DNA of 64,000 bases, taken from NCBI GenBank assembly GCA_024679955.1, contig JAILCQ010000041.1:20161-84160 (forward strand), written 5' to 3'. This DNA comes from Bacillota bacterium. Lineage in GTDB: Bacteria > Bacillota > Dehalobacteriia > UBA4068. Positions 8,718 to 16,885 of this stretch are shown piece after piece. Position 1 is the first letter of the stretch; each line of letters starts with the position of its first letter. The notes beneath the pieces were generated by a model. That model worked only from the letters and a program-made list of their open reading frames with translations. It ran no database searches and had not been told where the DNA came from. The position numbers were made by a program, and so were the translations under genes.

Positions 8718-9398
8718 ATGCAGTATGAGAACATAAAAAGGGCGGTTTTTCTCAGCCGCCCCAACCGTTTTATCGCCAATATCGAAATCGACGGCAGACC
8801 GTATCTCTGCCATGTGAAGAACACCGGCCGCTGCCGGGAATTGCTGCTTCCCGGCGTGGACGTGGTGGTGCAAAAAGCCGGTTCTGCAGCGCGTAAGACG
8901 CCGTATGATCTGATCGGCGTATGGAAAGGGGAGCGGTTTATCAATATCGACGCCGCCGCGCCCAATCAGGTGGTGGCGGAATGGCTGCCCGCAAGCGGTT
9001 TGTTGGCCGGCATATCCCATATCCGGCCGGAAACGGTCTATGGCGACAGCCGTTTCGATTTCTACCTGGAATCCGCGGAGGGGCCGGCTTTTATCGAGGT
9101 AAAAGGCGTGACATTGGAAGAAAATGGCGTGGTGCGTTTTCCCGACGCGCCTACGGAGCGGGGCTGCAAGCATTTGCTGGGCCTGATCGACTGCGTCAAG
9201 CAGGGCTATGCCGCTTTTGTTATCTTCGTGGTGCAGATGGAAAACGTCCGCTATTTTGAAGCCAACGCCGCTACGGATCCGGCCTTTGCCGCGGCATTGG
9301 CCGCCGCCCATCGGGCGGGCGTCCGCGTTTTGGCCTATAGCTGCCAAGCCGGAGAATCTTCGCTGTTTTTGCATCGACCCATACCGGTAAAGCTATAG
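8718..9398 (+). CDS. sfsA: SfsA-family DNA/RNA nuclease-like protein
   Basis: Sugar fermentation stimulation protein A family, 226 residues. Conserved blocks are LSRPNRFIANIEIDG, CHVKNTGRCRELLLPG, and the PD-(D/E)xK-like core with YGDSRFDFYLE and AFIEVKGVTLE, then FPDAPTERGCKHL. Originally described as a regulator of maltose genes in E. coli, the fold contains nuclease-type residues and its true role is unclear. I prefer ATG 8718 (MQYENIK...) to the in-frame ATG at 8697, because GAGG at 8709-8712 precedes it and family members begin at this point. Confidence 0.9.
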   Translation: MQYENIKRAVFLSRPNRFIANIEIDGRPYLCHVKNTGRCRELLLPGVDVVVQKAGSAARKTPYDLIGVWKGERFINIDAAAPNQVVAEWLPASGLLAGISHIRPETVYGDSRFDFYLESAEGPAFIEVKGVTLEENGVVRFPDAPTERGCKHLLGLIDCVKQGYAAFVIFVVQMENVRYFEANAATDPAFAAALAAAHRAGVRVLAYSCQAGESSLFLHRPIPVKL

Positions 9399-9408
9399 CG
9401 AAAACGCC

Positions 9409-10164
9409 TTAACAAAAGTTGCCGAAAAAATCCAAGGCAATAGAGACCAAACGATCCATTTGTCCCGGCGCGTCAAAGGTATGATTGGCGCCTTCGATTT
9501 CCACCAAGGGGGCGTCGATATGCCGGGCGAAGGAGCGGGCGTCCGCAATGGGGGCGATCTGATCCGCCGTGCCGTGTATCATCAGCATATCCGCCATATT
9601 TTTGCCAGCCTCGGCAAACAGATCGTGTTGAAGCAGATCGTCTATAAAGGCGTTGGTGATCTTCAGCGGCCGGGCATAGTCCTCGTCCAGGATGACAAAA
9701 CCCTGTGCGCGCAAAAGCCGCGCCTGCTCCGGCGTTTGCTCGTCGATCATCAACTGGGCCATTTTCACCGCGGCGCAGCGCAGAACGGCTTTGCGATGGG
9801 GCCTTCCATGCTTCGACAGATGCAGCGCCAGCAGGTAAGCGCCGAAGCTGGAGCCCAGATAGGCCACGGGACTGTGAGGATACGCCCGGGAGAGATAGGA
9901 TTCCACCGTATGCAGATCTTCCAGACAATTGGCCACCCGCAGTTTCGAGCCGTCCACGGGGCTGTCGCCATGGGCGGGAAGATCAAAGCTGATCCAGCCT
10001 TTGCCGCTTTTTTCCATTGCGGCGGCAAACAAACGAACGGTGGAACTGGCTTTGCTGCTGCCGAAGCCATGAATCATCAACAGTATGGGTTGTCCGTCTC
10101 CGGAAATTTGACAAGAATAGGGGATAGCATAGCCGTTGGAGCGTCGCAGATAGTGATCGGTCAT
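9409..10164 (-). CDS. Alpha/beta hydrolase, esterase-like
   Basis: A 251-residue alpha/beta hydrolase. The oxyanion region is LLMIHGFGSSK, the nucleophile elbow GSSFG (Ser within YLGSSFGAYL), the acid Asp in HGTADQIAP and the His in EGANHTFDAP, so the catalytic triad is complete. No signal peptide, so it is cytoplasmic. Substrate unknown; small acyl or peptide esters are typical. The frame stays open upstream to 10266 but that N-terminus has no ribosome binding site and is Cys/Lys rich, so ATG 10164 (MTDHYLRR) is taken. The only Shine-Dalgarno candidate for it is distant, so the start is uncertain. It converges on sfsA with 10 bases between stops. Confidence 0.8.
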   Translation of the reverse strand: MTDHYLRRSNGYAIPYSCQISGDGQPILLMIHGFGSSKASSTVRLFAAAMEKSGKGWISFDLPAHGDSPVDGSKLRVANCLEDLHTVESYLSRAYPHSPVAYLGSSFGAYLLALHLSKHGRPHRKAVLRCAAVKMAQLMIDEQTPEQARLLRAQGFVILDEDYARPLKITNAFIDDLLQHDLFAEAGKNMADMLMIHGTADQIAPIADARSFARHIDAPLVEIEGANHTFDAPGQMDRLVSIALDFFGNFC

Positions 10165-10287
10165 ATGGATTGCGCCGGTTTTCCCCTTTGGGAGGAAACA
10201 GGGAAAAGCGCCGGCCTCCTTTCTGCAGGATATAATATCATCATGGGATTTTGAGCAAATGCGCATGTTTGTGCTACAATGGCGTAT

Positions 10288-10326
10288 AAAAAGTTCGTCG
10301 CAAGCATCATAACGCTTGCGACGAAC
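10288..10326 (-). terminator. Terminator of the three-tRNA operon
   Basis: Perfect 13-bp stem, 10293-10305 with 10314-10326, arms GTTCGTCGCAAGC and GCTTGCGACGAAC, followed on the minus strand by TTTTT (10288-10292). It starts one base after the tRNA-Arg CCA end. Confidence 0.88.
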
Positions 10327-10403
10327 TGGTGCGCCCAGCAGGACTCGAACCTGCGACCTTTTGGTTCGTAGCCAAACACTCTATCCAGCTGAGCTATGAG
10401 CGC
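10327..10403 (-). tRNA. tRNA-Arg (anticodon ACG)
   Basis: 77 nt with encoded CCA (10327-10329). Acceptor GCGCTCA pairs with TGGGCGC, the anticodon arm holds CTACGAA so the anticodon is ACG (wobble inosine expected), and the T-arm contains GGTTCGAATCC. Third gene of the operon. Confidence 0.95.
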
Positions 10404-10428
10404 ATTTGGCACAGCTTTATACTGTGCG

Positions 10429-10523
10429 TGGCGGAGAGCAAGGGATTCGAACCCTCGATACAGGTTTTGGCCCGTATACTCGCTTAGCAGGCGAGCGCCT
10501 TCGACCGACTCGGCCAACTCTCC
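10429..10523 (-). tRNA. tRNA-Ser (anticodon GCT)
   Basis: 95 nt with encoded CCA. Acceptor GGAGAGT pairs with GCTCTCC, anticodon loop CTGCTAA gives GCT, a long variable arm follows as expected for serine tRNAs, and the T-loop is GGTTCGAATCC. Second gene of the operon. Confidence 0.95.
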
Positions 10524-10552
10524 AGGCAAATTCTTTTTCAGGAAAGAAGTTT

Positions 10553-10642
10553 TGGCGGAGGAGGTGGGATTCGAACCCACGGAGCCCTCTCGGGCTCAAC
10601 GGTTTTCAAGACCGTCACCTTAAACCGCTCGGACACCCCTCC
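10553..10642 (-). tRNA. tRNA-Ser (anticodon TGA)
   Basis: 90 nt with encoded CCA. Acceptor GGAGGGG pairs with CTCCTCC (one G-T), anticodon loop contains TTGAAAA with anticodon TGA, and a long variable arm with GAGCCC/GGGCTC is present. First gene of the operon. Confidence 0.95.
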
Positions 10643-10668
10643 TAAAAACGGAGTAAGCTGCATCAACT

Positions 10669-10697
10669 ATAATACCATTCTTTCAGGGAAATGTCAA
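10669..10697 (-). promoter_or_regulatory. Promoter of the tRNA operon
   Basis: TTGACA (10692-10697) and TATTAT (10669-10674) on the minus strand with a 17-base spacer, 26 bases before the tRNA-Ser(TGA) 5' end. Confidence 0.85.
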
Positions 10698-10750
10698 TGC
10701 CCGGTAAAGGTTTTATATAAAAATTTTAATCCTCTCCGGTCTCCATCATT

Positions 10751-10835
10751 GCGCCGCCCAAGGAAAAGGGGCGGCGGTTGCGCGGAGATGCAAGAGGCCC
10801 GGCAGGGGCGCAAGGCCTCTGCCCGGGCGGTGCAA
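10751..10835 (-). other. GC-rich inverted-repeat block after the kinase-like gene
   Basis: Two foldable segments lie between the cytidylate-kinase-like gene and the tRNA promoter: CGCCGCCC (10752-10759) with GGGCGGCG (10769-10776), and AGAGGCC with GGCCTCT at about 10790-10817, inside a larger imperfect GCCCGG/CCGGGC pairing. Neither is followed by a T-run, so this may be a weak or factor-dependent end of transcription. Confidence 0.4.
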
Positions 10836-10856
10836 GCGTATATACTTCTTTTCTTC

Positions 10857-11495
10857 TTATTCTTCCGTTTGCCGGCCGGCAAACCAGCTTTCCGCATAAG
10901 AGGCAAGCAGCGGCGCCAGCGTTTTCGGCAATACGCCGGTGGTATTGACGCAAAGATGGTAGCCTTCCTTGGCTCCCCATTTGACGGAAGAAAGCAAATC
11001 ATGCTGCTTGGACCTGCCAGCATCCACTTGCTTGATCCTTTTTTGCATCTCATGGGCGGTAAGGGGCTTTTCCGCCGTTTTCTGTTCCATTTCCCGATCC
11101 ATGCAGCGGCGCACCCGGGCGTCCATATCGGCATAGACGAATAGATTAAAAGGATGCTCCTCTTCCAGAATCACGTCGGCGTTGCGGCCCACGATGATGC
11201 AATCCTGAAAAGAGGCCAATTCTTTAATGACCTGATGCTGCGCGATCAGCAAATCCGTCATGTTCCTTTGCATTGCCATCGAATAAGACAAGGTTTGGCC
11301 AAAAACGATAGGGAAGCTGGGCAATATACCGGTTTCCAAAATATTCGCCACATAGTTTTCGTCCAATTGGCTTTTTTGCGCAATTGCCGTAATGATCTCC
11401 CTGTCATAATAAGCAAAATTGAGGATATCGGCCATTCTTTTACCGATTTCCCGGCCGCCGCTGCCAAACTGTCTACTGATGGTAATGATTCGCAT
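10857..11495 (-). CDS. Cytidylate kinase-like P-loop protein
   Basis: A 212-residue member of the cytidylate-kinase-like family common in Clostridia. It starts with ITISRQFGSGGREIGKRMA, whose GSGGREIG is the modified P-loop, and continues with YYDREIITAIAQ and IIVGRNADVIL, both typical of this family. Unlike true Cmk it lacks a clear CMP-binding insert, so the substrate is unknown. GGAGGAGG lies 7 bases before ATG 11495, a strong ribosome binding site. It stands alone, with the tRNA operon downstream in the same direction. Confidence 0.8.
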   Translation of the reverse strand: MRIITISRQFGSGGREIGKRMADILNFAYYDREIITAIAQKSQLDENYVANILETGILPSFPIVFGQTLSYSMAMQRNMTDLLIAQHQVIKELASFQDCIIVGRNADVILEEEHPFNLFVYADMDARVRRCMDREMEQKTAEKPLTAHEMQKRIKQVDAGRSKQHDLLSSVKWGAKEGYHLCVNTTGVLPKTLAPLLASYAESWFAGRQTEE

Positions 11496-11697
11496 AATAA
11501 AACCTCCTCCAAGGATACCGTATCGTATACCGCATAGGCTTATATAATCTTTATATATTTTGTAGTGTAAGAAGAACAGCTATATTCGTAGTTTATCCGC
11601 TGAAGAATAGATTGTCAAGCGTTCGCCAAGCATACGGCCGGGAATGGATGTAGAAAAATTGCCGGCGGGAAATAAAGAAAAAAGGATCAAGTTTTTA

Positions 11698-11727
11698 TTG
11701 ACATATGTCAATATTATCGTATATACT
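11698..11727 (+). promoter_or_regulatory. Promoter with a CRP/FNR-like palindrome over the -35
   Basis: TTGACA (11698-11703) and TATACT (11722-11727), spacer 18. The -35 is the left half of the perfect 14-bp palindrome TTGACATATGTCAA (11698-11711), the TTGA-N6-TCAA pattern bound by CRP/FNR-superfamily regulators. Binding there would compete with RNA polymerase. Confidence 0.65.
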
Positions 11728-11832
11728 AGAACACAGGAAGCGAATAAAGGAAAATCAAACGCATGATCGGAACGTATAACCGATATGCAAAAAGGGACCT
11801 GAAAGGCAAAAAGAAGGGTAGGGGGAATCCAT

Positions 11833-12225
11833 ATGCGTATTGCGGTAACCTATGAAAACGGCCAGGTTTTTCAGCATTTTGGCCATAGCGAACAATTCAA
11901 AGTGTATGACATTGAGAAGGATAGCGTCGTCAATCAGAGCATCCTGGACGCCAATGGCAGCGGTCACGGCGCATTGGCGGAGTTGCTCCATGATAATAAA
12001 GTGGACGTATTGATTTGCGGCGGTGTCGGCGGCGGCGCCAAAATGGCCCTGCAAGCGGCGGGGATCGCCCTGTATGCCGGGGTGAGCGGCGATGCGGATT
12101 CCGCGGTAAAAGCCCTGCTGGACGGGTCTTTGGATTTTGATCCGCAGCACGAATGCGCCCATCATCAACACCATGACGGCGACTGCGGCGACCATGACTG
12201 CGGCGCTCATCATTGCCAATCCTAA
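11833..12225 (+). CDS. NifX/NifB C-terminal-type iron-molybdenum cofactor-binding protein with His-rich tail
   Basis: A 130-residue protein of the dinitrogenase iron-molybdenum cofactor biosynthesis family (NifX/NafY/VnfX fold). It begins MRIAVTYENGQVFQHFGHSEQF, with the family signature HFGHSEQF, and carries VDVLICGGVGGGAKMALQAAGI. The last 25 residues are rich in His, Cys and Asp (CAHHQHHDGDCGDHDCGAHH), a likely metal-binding tail. Stand-alone copies are common in anaerobes without nitrogenase and are thought to bind Fe-S or metal clusters. No nif genes lie nearby. The promoter palindrome suggests redox or nitric-oxide-type control, and a strong terminator ends the unit. Confidence 0.85.
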   Translation: MRIAVTYENGQVFQHFGHSEQFKVYDIEKDSVVNQSILDANGSGHGALAELLHDNKVDVLICGGVGGGAKMALQAAGIALYAGVSGDADSAVKALLDGSLDFDPQHECAHHQHHDGDCGDHDCGAHHCQS

Positions 12226-12252
12226 TGTCCCATATAGATATCACAATTTTTC

Positions 12253-12294
12253 AAAAGCCTTGCCGGACCGCCAACGATCCGCAAGGCTTTTTTA
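12253..12294 (+). terminator. Terminator of the NifX-like gene
   Basis: Stem AAAAGCCTTGC (12253-12263) with GCAAGGCTTTT (12281-12291), extended inward by CGGA/TCCG past a one-base bulge, then TTTTTT. Confidence 0.88.
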
Positions 12295-12763
12295 TGTTAT
12301 TAAAATCCATTGCTCCAATACCGTATGCGAATGCAGCGCCCAAATTTATTGGAAAGCCTATCCCATCGCTTGAATCAAGCCATGCGATCAAGACGTTTAT
12401 ATTTGCGACATTTTATATAGCGCTTATAGACGTCAAATCCAAGCCTATTGGGGAAGGTATATTGTGGGTTCCATCGGGGCCGGGATATGCCCGGTTTTTG
12501 AGGCGTCTTTTTTCCGTCTTTCTGGCCGTTTTTCGGATTACCTTCTTTTTCAAATATTTAGTTTACATAATATATCTTATCGGAACTTATATATAAGGCC
12601 AGAAATGCGGCCTGCATGCAAACTTTCTATCTATCTATATTATGGATCCCTCATAGGCATACGGCAAGATTCCCACACCCAGCGTTTGCATTTCCATAGT
12701 TCGGTTTGTTTCATTATGTTTATTCTATGAAAACGTCACAGCGCAACCGGTACCGGCCAGGCA
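12295..12763. other. Gene-free region of about 470 bases
   Basis: AT-richer than its surroundings. Short open frames exist but none has a ribosome binding site or family resemblance. One short hairpin, CCGGG-N5-CCCGG at 12480-12494 followed by TTTTT, looks like a weak terminator. I see no RNA gene I can name. Confidence 0.5.
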
Positions 12764-13102
12764 TCAAAAACAGTCCGCTGGCATATACAGGACTTGTCCC
12801 GGATAAATATCCGAGCCCTTTAAACCGTTTATTTTCTTTACTTCATATATGGCCTGCCGGATATCGCCCTGATATTGACAATTTTCCGCCACCAGCTGCC
12901 ACAGGGAGTCGCCGGAACGTACCACGACCTCCGTCATGGGCGCAAAACCGTCCGTGGTTTGCGCTTCCGCTTTATCGTTGCCCCAAGGGCCGCACAACAA
13001 CAGCGCCGTCAAAAATATCAGGGTCAAAAGCATATAGGAAAACGAAGATAGCCGGCGGTGATTTTTTCTCTTCGATTTTGTAGACGTCGTTTTGCGGTAC
13101 AT
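12764..13102 (-). CDS. YneA-like SOS cell-division inhibitor with LysM domain
   Basis: A 112-residue protein: basic N-terminus, one transmembrane helix (about 25-43) and a C-terminal LysM domain (VVRSGDSLWQLVAENC...YPGQVLYMPAD). This matches YneA of Bacillus, a short membrane protein that delays septation when LexA is inactivated. Divergent transcription from lexA supports this. Start ATG 13102 is chosen because GGAGGAG (13108-13114 on the complement) is spaced 5 bases from it, whereas the GTG two codons upstream abuts the Shine-Dalgarno. The promoter holds LexA boxes. Confidence 0.85.
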   Translation of the reverse strand: MYRKTTSTKSKRKNHRRLSSFSYMLLTLIFLTALLLCGPWGNDKAEAQTTDGFAPMTEVVVRSGDSLWQLVAENCQYQGDIRQAIYEVKKINGLKGSDIYPGQVLYMPADCF

Positions 13103-13121
13103 AACCACTCCTCCATTCTCG

Positions 13122-13217
13122 CGAACATTTGTTCTATAGATATTGTAATCGAATATATGTTCGATGTCAATAGTTATAGAACAAATGTTTGCAAAAATTT
13201 CTTTCTTGTGGTATGAT
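13122..13217. promoter_or_regulatory. Divergent SOS promoters with three LexA boxes
   Basis: Box 1 CGAACATTTGTTCT at 13122-13135, box 2 CGAATATATGTTCG at 13150-13163, box 3 AGAACAAATGTTTG at 13178-13191, all close to the Firmicutes consensus CGAAC-N4-GTTCG. The minus promoter has TTGACA (13165-13170) and TACAAT (13142-13147), spacer 17, with box 2 exactly between the elements. The lexA promoter has TTGCAA (13189-13194) and TATGAT (13212-13217), spacer 17, with its -35 overlapping box 3. Confidence 0.88.
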
Positions 13218-13246
13218 TATATAAAGAAAGCTCATGGAGGTTTGTT

Positions 13247-13876
13247 ATGACCGATTACTTGGACCTTAACCCCCGGCAAGCGCAAATCCTGGAATTCATC
13301 AAACAAAATATCAAGGCAAAGGGCTATCCCCCGTCCGTGCGGGAGATCGGCGAGGCCATCGGCCTGAGCTCCCCTTCTACCGTACAAGCGCATCTGAATA
13401 CGCTGGAGAAAAAGGGCTATATCAGCCGCGGCAAATCCAAAAAACGGGCCATCGAGCTCAGCGGCGAAGCGGCCCCGGATATCCCGCCGGTACAAAAAGA
13501 AATGGTGGAGATCCCCATCGTCGGCCAAATCAGCGCCGGTTTGCCTCTTTTGGCCACGGAGAACATTGAGGACTACTTCCCTGCCCCGTTGGACTATATC
13601 CACAGCAACAAGGAGTTGTTTATCCTGCGGGTCCATGGGGAAAGCATGATCGAGGCCGGTATCTTCGACGGCGACCTGCTGATCGTGGAGAAGGCTTCCA
13701 CGGCCATGAACGGCGAGATCGTGGTGGCAATGATCGAGGACGAGGCCACGGTAAAGACCTTCTACCGGGAGGAAAACCGCATTCGTTTGCAGCCGGAAAA
13801 CAGCTCTATGCAGCCTATTTACGCCATCGACGTAAAAATCATCGGCAAGCCCATCGGTTTATACCGCCGCTTTTAG
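13247..13876 (+). CDS. lexA: LexA repressor
   Basis: SOS repressor that cleaves itself when RecA forms filaments on single-stranded DNA. The 209-residue protein has an N-terminal winged helix (PPSVREIGEAIGLSSPSTVQ), the scissile Ala97-Gly98 within QISAGLP, and the Ser-Lys catalytic dyad Ser133 (HGESM) and Lys170 (ATVKTFY). ATG 13247 has GGAGG upstream. It is autoregulated through the boxes at 13122-13191 and shares them with the divergent yneA-like gene. Confidence 0.96.
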   Translation: MTDYLDLNPRQAQILEFIKQNIKAKGYPPSVREIGEAIGLSSPSTVQAHLNTLEKKGYISRGKSKKRAIELSGEAAPDIPPVQKEMVEIPIVGQISAGLPLLATENIEDYFPAPLDYIHSNKELFILRVHGESMIEAGIFDGDLLIVEKASTAMNGEIVVAMIEDEATVKTFYREENRIRLQPENSSMQPIYAIDVKIIGKPIGLYRRF

Positions 13877-13959
13877 AGGCTCTTATTTTATAAATACATA
13901 CCCGTTCCTCCGTCAAAACCGTCTGCGCCGGATTTTCCCCGCCTTTTGCATACGCTGTA

Positions 13960-13988
13960 TTGACGCTGTTGCGATTTTGCAGTATAGT
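13960..13988 (+). promoter_or_regulatory. Promoter of the small transcript downstream of lexA
   Basis: TTGACG (13960-13965) and TATAGT (13983-13988), spacer 17. Nothing with a long coding frame follows on this strand before a terminator at 14074-14143. Confidence 0.75.
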
Positions 13989-13993
13989 AGTCT

Positions 13994-14144
13994 TGACGTC
14001 AGACGTCTCTGATGAGGCACCGGTGGAAATACGGGTATTGCCGCGTCCATCACCGCCCAAGGAGGCGCCATTGAAAAGCCCGGGCATTGCTACAGTGTTC
14101 TGCTGATCGGCGGACCTGTCGGACGGCAATGTCCGGGCTTTTTC
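13994..14144 (+). ncRNA. Predicted ~150-nt structured RNA of unknown class, possibly encoding an 11-residue peptide
   Basis: A complete small transcription unit: promoter at 13960-13988 and, at its 3' end, a 17-bp stem (14074-14090 with 14126-14142, one wobble) ending in TTTTT. The 5' part has a direct repeat GACGTC (13995-14000 and 14002-14007) and the self-complementary CACCGGTG. AAGGAGG at 14059-14065 sits 5 bases before TTG 14071, which opens a 12-codon frame (MKSPGIATVFC, stop 14104-14106) inside the terminator stem. This could be a leader peptide, but no gene follows on this strand because lgt is opposite. I do not recognise the RNA family. Confidence 0.55.
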
Positions 14145-14175
14145 ATCGCCCAAAATTGTATTGTTTATATAGAAG

Positions 14176-14207
14176 AAAGGCGCAAGCGTTTCAGCGTTTG
14201 CGCCTTT
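14176..14207. terminator. Terminator between the small RNA and lgt
   Basis: Thirteen-bp stem, AAAGGCGCAAGCG (14176-14188) with CGTTTGCGCCTTT (14195-14207), one wobble, T-rich flanks on both strands. Likely serves lgt on the minus strand and backs up the small RNA. Confidence 0.75.
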
Positions 14208-14248
14208 TGCTGTGATTTTTCTGTTTCAACGCGGTTTTCCTACGCGGC

Positions 14249-15076
14249 TTACCGGCGTCCCTGGCCTTTAGAAGCGGATTTTTTCTGCGGCGGACGTTTT
14301 GCCTGTTTCCCGGCCTGTTTAAAATCGATCACCGGATTCTTCTTGATGCGGTCCAGGATCAAAACCCCGACCAGCACGCCCAGGGAGGATACCAGCATGG
14401 CCACCCGCAGCGGCCCCAGCATCAAGCTGTCGGTGCGCAGGGATTCAATAAAGAAACGGCCGCAGGAATACAAAATCAGATAGCAGGCAAAAATATGCCC
14501 ATGGCGATGAGGTTGCCGTATCATCCACAGCAGGGCGAAAAACACCAGCAGATCCCAAATGGACTCATAGAGAAAGGTGGGATGATGATAGGCGCCGCCG
14601 GCATATACCTGCATGGGGATCCAGCTCCAGAAGGAATCCGCCGGGATTTCCCGGCCGTAGGCTTCCGTGTTAAAAAAGTTGCCCCAACGCCCCATGGCCT
14701 GCCCCAATACCAAAGAAGGCATAAAAATATCGGCCCATTGCAAAAACTTTAATTTGTGACGGCGGCAATAGAGGATCGCAACCAGGATGCCGGCGATGAC
14801 GCCGCCGTGTATTGCCAAACCGCCATGCCAAATATACAGGGCGCTGATGGGGTCATCGGCGTACATATGCCAGCTGAAGATGACATAATACAGGCGGGCG
14901 CCAATAATAGCTGCCGGTATCAGCCACAGTAAAATGCCGTAGGTATGGTCGGTATCCAGTCCCTGTCTCTGCGTTTCCCGCAGCGCCAGAAAAATACCGA
15001 TGGCAAAAGCCACGCTGATGATCAAGCCATACCAGCGAATGTCCAATGGACCAATGGAAAAAGCAACGGGATCCAT
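14249..15076 (-). CDS. lgt: Prolipoprotein diacylglyceryl transferase
   Basis: Lgt transfers diacylglycerol to the lipobox cysteine of lipoprotein precursors in the membrane. The 275-residue protein has seven predicted membrane spans, the family signature GQAMGRWGNFFNTEAYG with the essential Arg and Asn, and conserved WHGGLAIHGGV and HPTFLYES. The C-terminus (about 240-275) is an unusually basic Lys/Arg/Gln tail. Several likely clients lie in this window (LivK, PrsA, BtuF-like, GH3, IseA-like). ATG 15076 has GGAGGGGG upstream. Confidence 0.96.
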   Translation of the reverse strand: MDPVAFSIGPLDIRWYGLIISVAFAIGIFLALRETQRQGLDTDHTYGILLWLIPAAIIGARLYYVIFSWHMYADDPISALYIWHGGLAIHGGVIAGILVAILYCRRHKLKFLQWADIFMPSLVLGQAMGRWGNFFNTEAYGREIPADSFWSWIPMQVYAGGAYHHPTFLYESIWDLLVFFALLWMIRQPHRHGHIFACYLILYSCGRFFIESLRTDSLMLGPLRVAMLVSSLGVLVGVLILDRIKKNPVIDFKQAGKQAKRPPQKKSASKGQGRR

Positions 15077-15120
15077 ACGCCCCCTCCAATCTAAAAGGAA
15101 TCCGAAAATAGAATTCTGTC

Positions 15121-15150
15121 CTTTTCCTGCTATTCCTGCTTTTCCTGCTC
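15121..15150. repeat. Three short direct repeats upstream of lgt
   Basis: Three copies of TTCCTGCT at roughly 9-10-base spacing lie between lgt and ilvD. They may be a regulator site or chance; no known motif matches. Confidence 0.35.
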
Positions 15151-15207
15151 ACAGGCATTTGCGAAAGCCGCCTACGTTGATAAGTGAAAAAACGGTTTCC
15201 ATGCTCT

Positions 15208-16854
15208 TTATTCGATGATCGCGCCTTTATCGGCAGAAGAAACCATTCTGGCGTAGCGCTTCAGATAGCCCGTCAATCGACGCGGCGGCCGCGTAACGCC
15301 GGCGGCTTTTCTGGCGGAAATCTCCTTTTCATCCAGCAAAAGTTGGAGCCGATGGCTGGGGATGTCGATTTCGATCAAATCCCCGTCTCGCACATAGGCC
15401 AGCAGGCCGCCTGCCGCCGCTTCCGGGGAAATATGTCCGACGCAAGCCCCTCTGGTGCAGCCGGAAAAACGCCCGTCGGTGATCAAAGCCACGTCCTTAT
15501 CCAGGCCCATGCCGGCAATGGCGGAGGTGGGCGAAAGCATTTCCCGCATGCCCGGGCCGCCGGCCGGCCCCTCGTAGCGAATGACCACCACGTCGCCGGG
15601 GCGGATGCCGCCGGCAAAAATCACCTGTATCGCCTCTTCTTCGCTGTCAAAAACCCTGGCTTTGCCTGTGTAACGCAGCATTTCCGGGGCGACGGCGCTC
15701 TGTTTCACCACAGCGCCGTCCGGGGCCAGATTGCCGGACAAAACGGCCAGCCCGCCGGTGGGCGAATAAGGGTCGTCGATGGGACGGATCACCGCCGGAT
15801 CCGTTACCTTGGCCTTGGCAATGGCTTCGCCAAGGGTTTTGCCGCTTACCGTTTGCGTATCCGTATGCAGCAAACCGGCCTCGGCCAATTCATGCATGAC
15901 GCCGTAAACGCCGCCGGCCCCATTCAGTTCCTCCATATGATCATCGCCGGCCGGAGCCAAACGGCATAGATTCGGCGTTTTGCCGCTGATTTGGTTGATG
16001 ATATGCAGATCCAGTTTCAAATCCGCCTCATGGGCAATGGCCATCAGATGAAGCACAGAATTGGTGGAGCAGCCCAGGGCCATGTCCACGGTCAAAGCAT
16101 TTTCTATCGCCGCCTCGGTCACGATCTGCCGCGGCCGTATATCCTGCCGCAGCAATTCCATGACCTGCGCGCCGGCTTGTTTGGCCAGGCGCAGGCGGGC
16201 GGCGTAAACAGCCGGTATGGTGCCGTTGCCGGGCAGGGCCAGCCCCAAGGCTTCGCACAGGCAATTCATGGAATTGGCGGTAAACATGCCGGCGCAGGAA
16301 CCCCAGCCCGGACAGGCCATATCCTCGCAGGCGGACAAAGCTTCCTCATCCATTTGGCCGGCTTTATAAGCGCCGACGCCTTCATAGGCGTAGTTGATAT
16401 CTTTCTTGTGCCAGGCCAGCATGGGCCCGCCGGAAACAAAAATACAGGGCAAATTCAGCCGCAGGGCCGCCATCAGCATGCCCGGCACGATTTTATCGCA
16501 ATTGGGTATGAATACCAGACCGTCAAAACAGTGGGCTTTCACCATGCATTCTATGGTATCGGCGATCAATTCCCGGGAGGCCAGGGAATATTTCATGCCC
16601 TCATGCCCCATGGCCAAACCGTCGCAAATGGCGATGGTATTGAACTCCATAGGCGTGCCGCCCCGGGAAAGCACGCCGTCTTTTGCCGCCCGGGCGATGG
16701 CGTTGAGATGTATGTGTCCTGGAACGATTTCGTTAAAGGAATTGACAATACCGATCAAGGGACTAGCGATCTGCTCGCCGGTATACCCGTCTGCTTTCAA
16801 CAGGGCCCGCTGGGGCGTTTTTTCCAGCCCCGATTTCATTTTATCGCTGTTCAT
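15208..16854 (-). CDS. ilvD: Dihydroxy-acid dehydratase
   Basis: Dehydrates 2,3-dihydroxy acids to 2-keto acids in valine, isoleucine and leucine synthesis, using an Fe-S cluster. The 548-residue protein shows [12 protein letters not shown] and [16 protein letters not shown] with cluster-ligating cysteines, and the C-terminal ITDGRFSG...CVGHISPEA. The N-terminus [21 protein letters not shown] matches the family, so ATG 16854 is preferred to ATG 16866, which overlaps the AAAGGA ribosome binding site. Third gene of ilvB-ilvN-ilvD. Confidence 0.95.
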   Translation of the reverse strand: MNSDKMKSGLEKTPQRALLKADGYTGEQIASPLIGIVNSFNEIVPGHIHLNAIARAAKDGVLSRGGTPMEFNTIAICDGLAMGHEGMKYSLASRELIADTIECMVKAHCFDGLVFIPNCDKIVPGMLMAALRLNLPCIFVSGGPMLAWHKKDINYAYEGVGAYKAGQMDEEALSACEDMACPGWGSCAGMFTANSMNCLCEALGLALPGNGTIPAVYAARLRLAKQAGAQVMELLRQDIRPRQIVTEAAIENALTVDMALGCSTNSVLHLMAIAHEADLKLDLHIINQISGKTPNLCRLAPAGDDHMEELNGAGGVYGVMHELAEAGLLHTDTQTVSGKTLGEAIAKAKVTDPAVIRPIDDPYSPTGGLAVLSGNLAPDGAVVKQSAVAPEMLRYTGKARVFDSEEEAIQVIFAGGIRPGDVVVIRYEGPAGGPGMREMLSPTSAIAGMGLDKDVALITDGRFSGCTRGACVGHISPEAAAGGLLAYVRDGDLIEIDIPSHRLQLLLDEKEISARKAAGVTRPPRRLTGYLKRYARMVSSADKGAIIE

Positions 16855-16885
16855 ATCATTGCACATCCTTTAAACCCAATATGTT

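Noticed and set aside
10396..10645. Short frames containing GFEPTEPSRA-type peptides
   Set aside because: These are translated tRNA genes, a common artefact.
12213..12596. 127-residue frame after the NifX-like gene
   Set aside because: Starts within the upstream gene, crosses its terminator, lacks a ribosome binding site and resembles no family.
14009..14029. Hammerhead-ribozyme-like core (CTGATGA then GAAA) in the small RNA
   Set aside because: The spacer between the two motifs does not form a proper stem II with a closing pair and loop, stem III cannot be formed with a GUC in the right place, and stem I would be a zero-loop palindrome.
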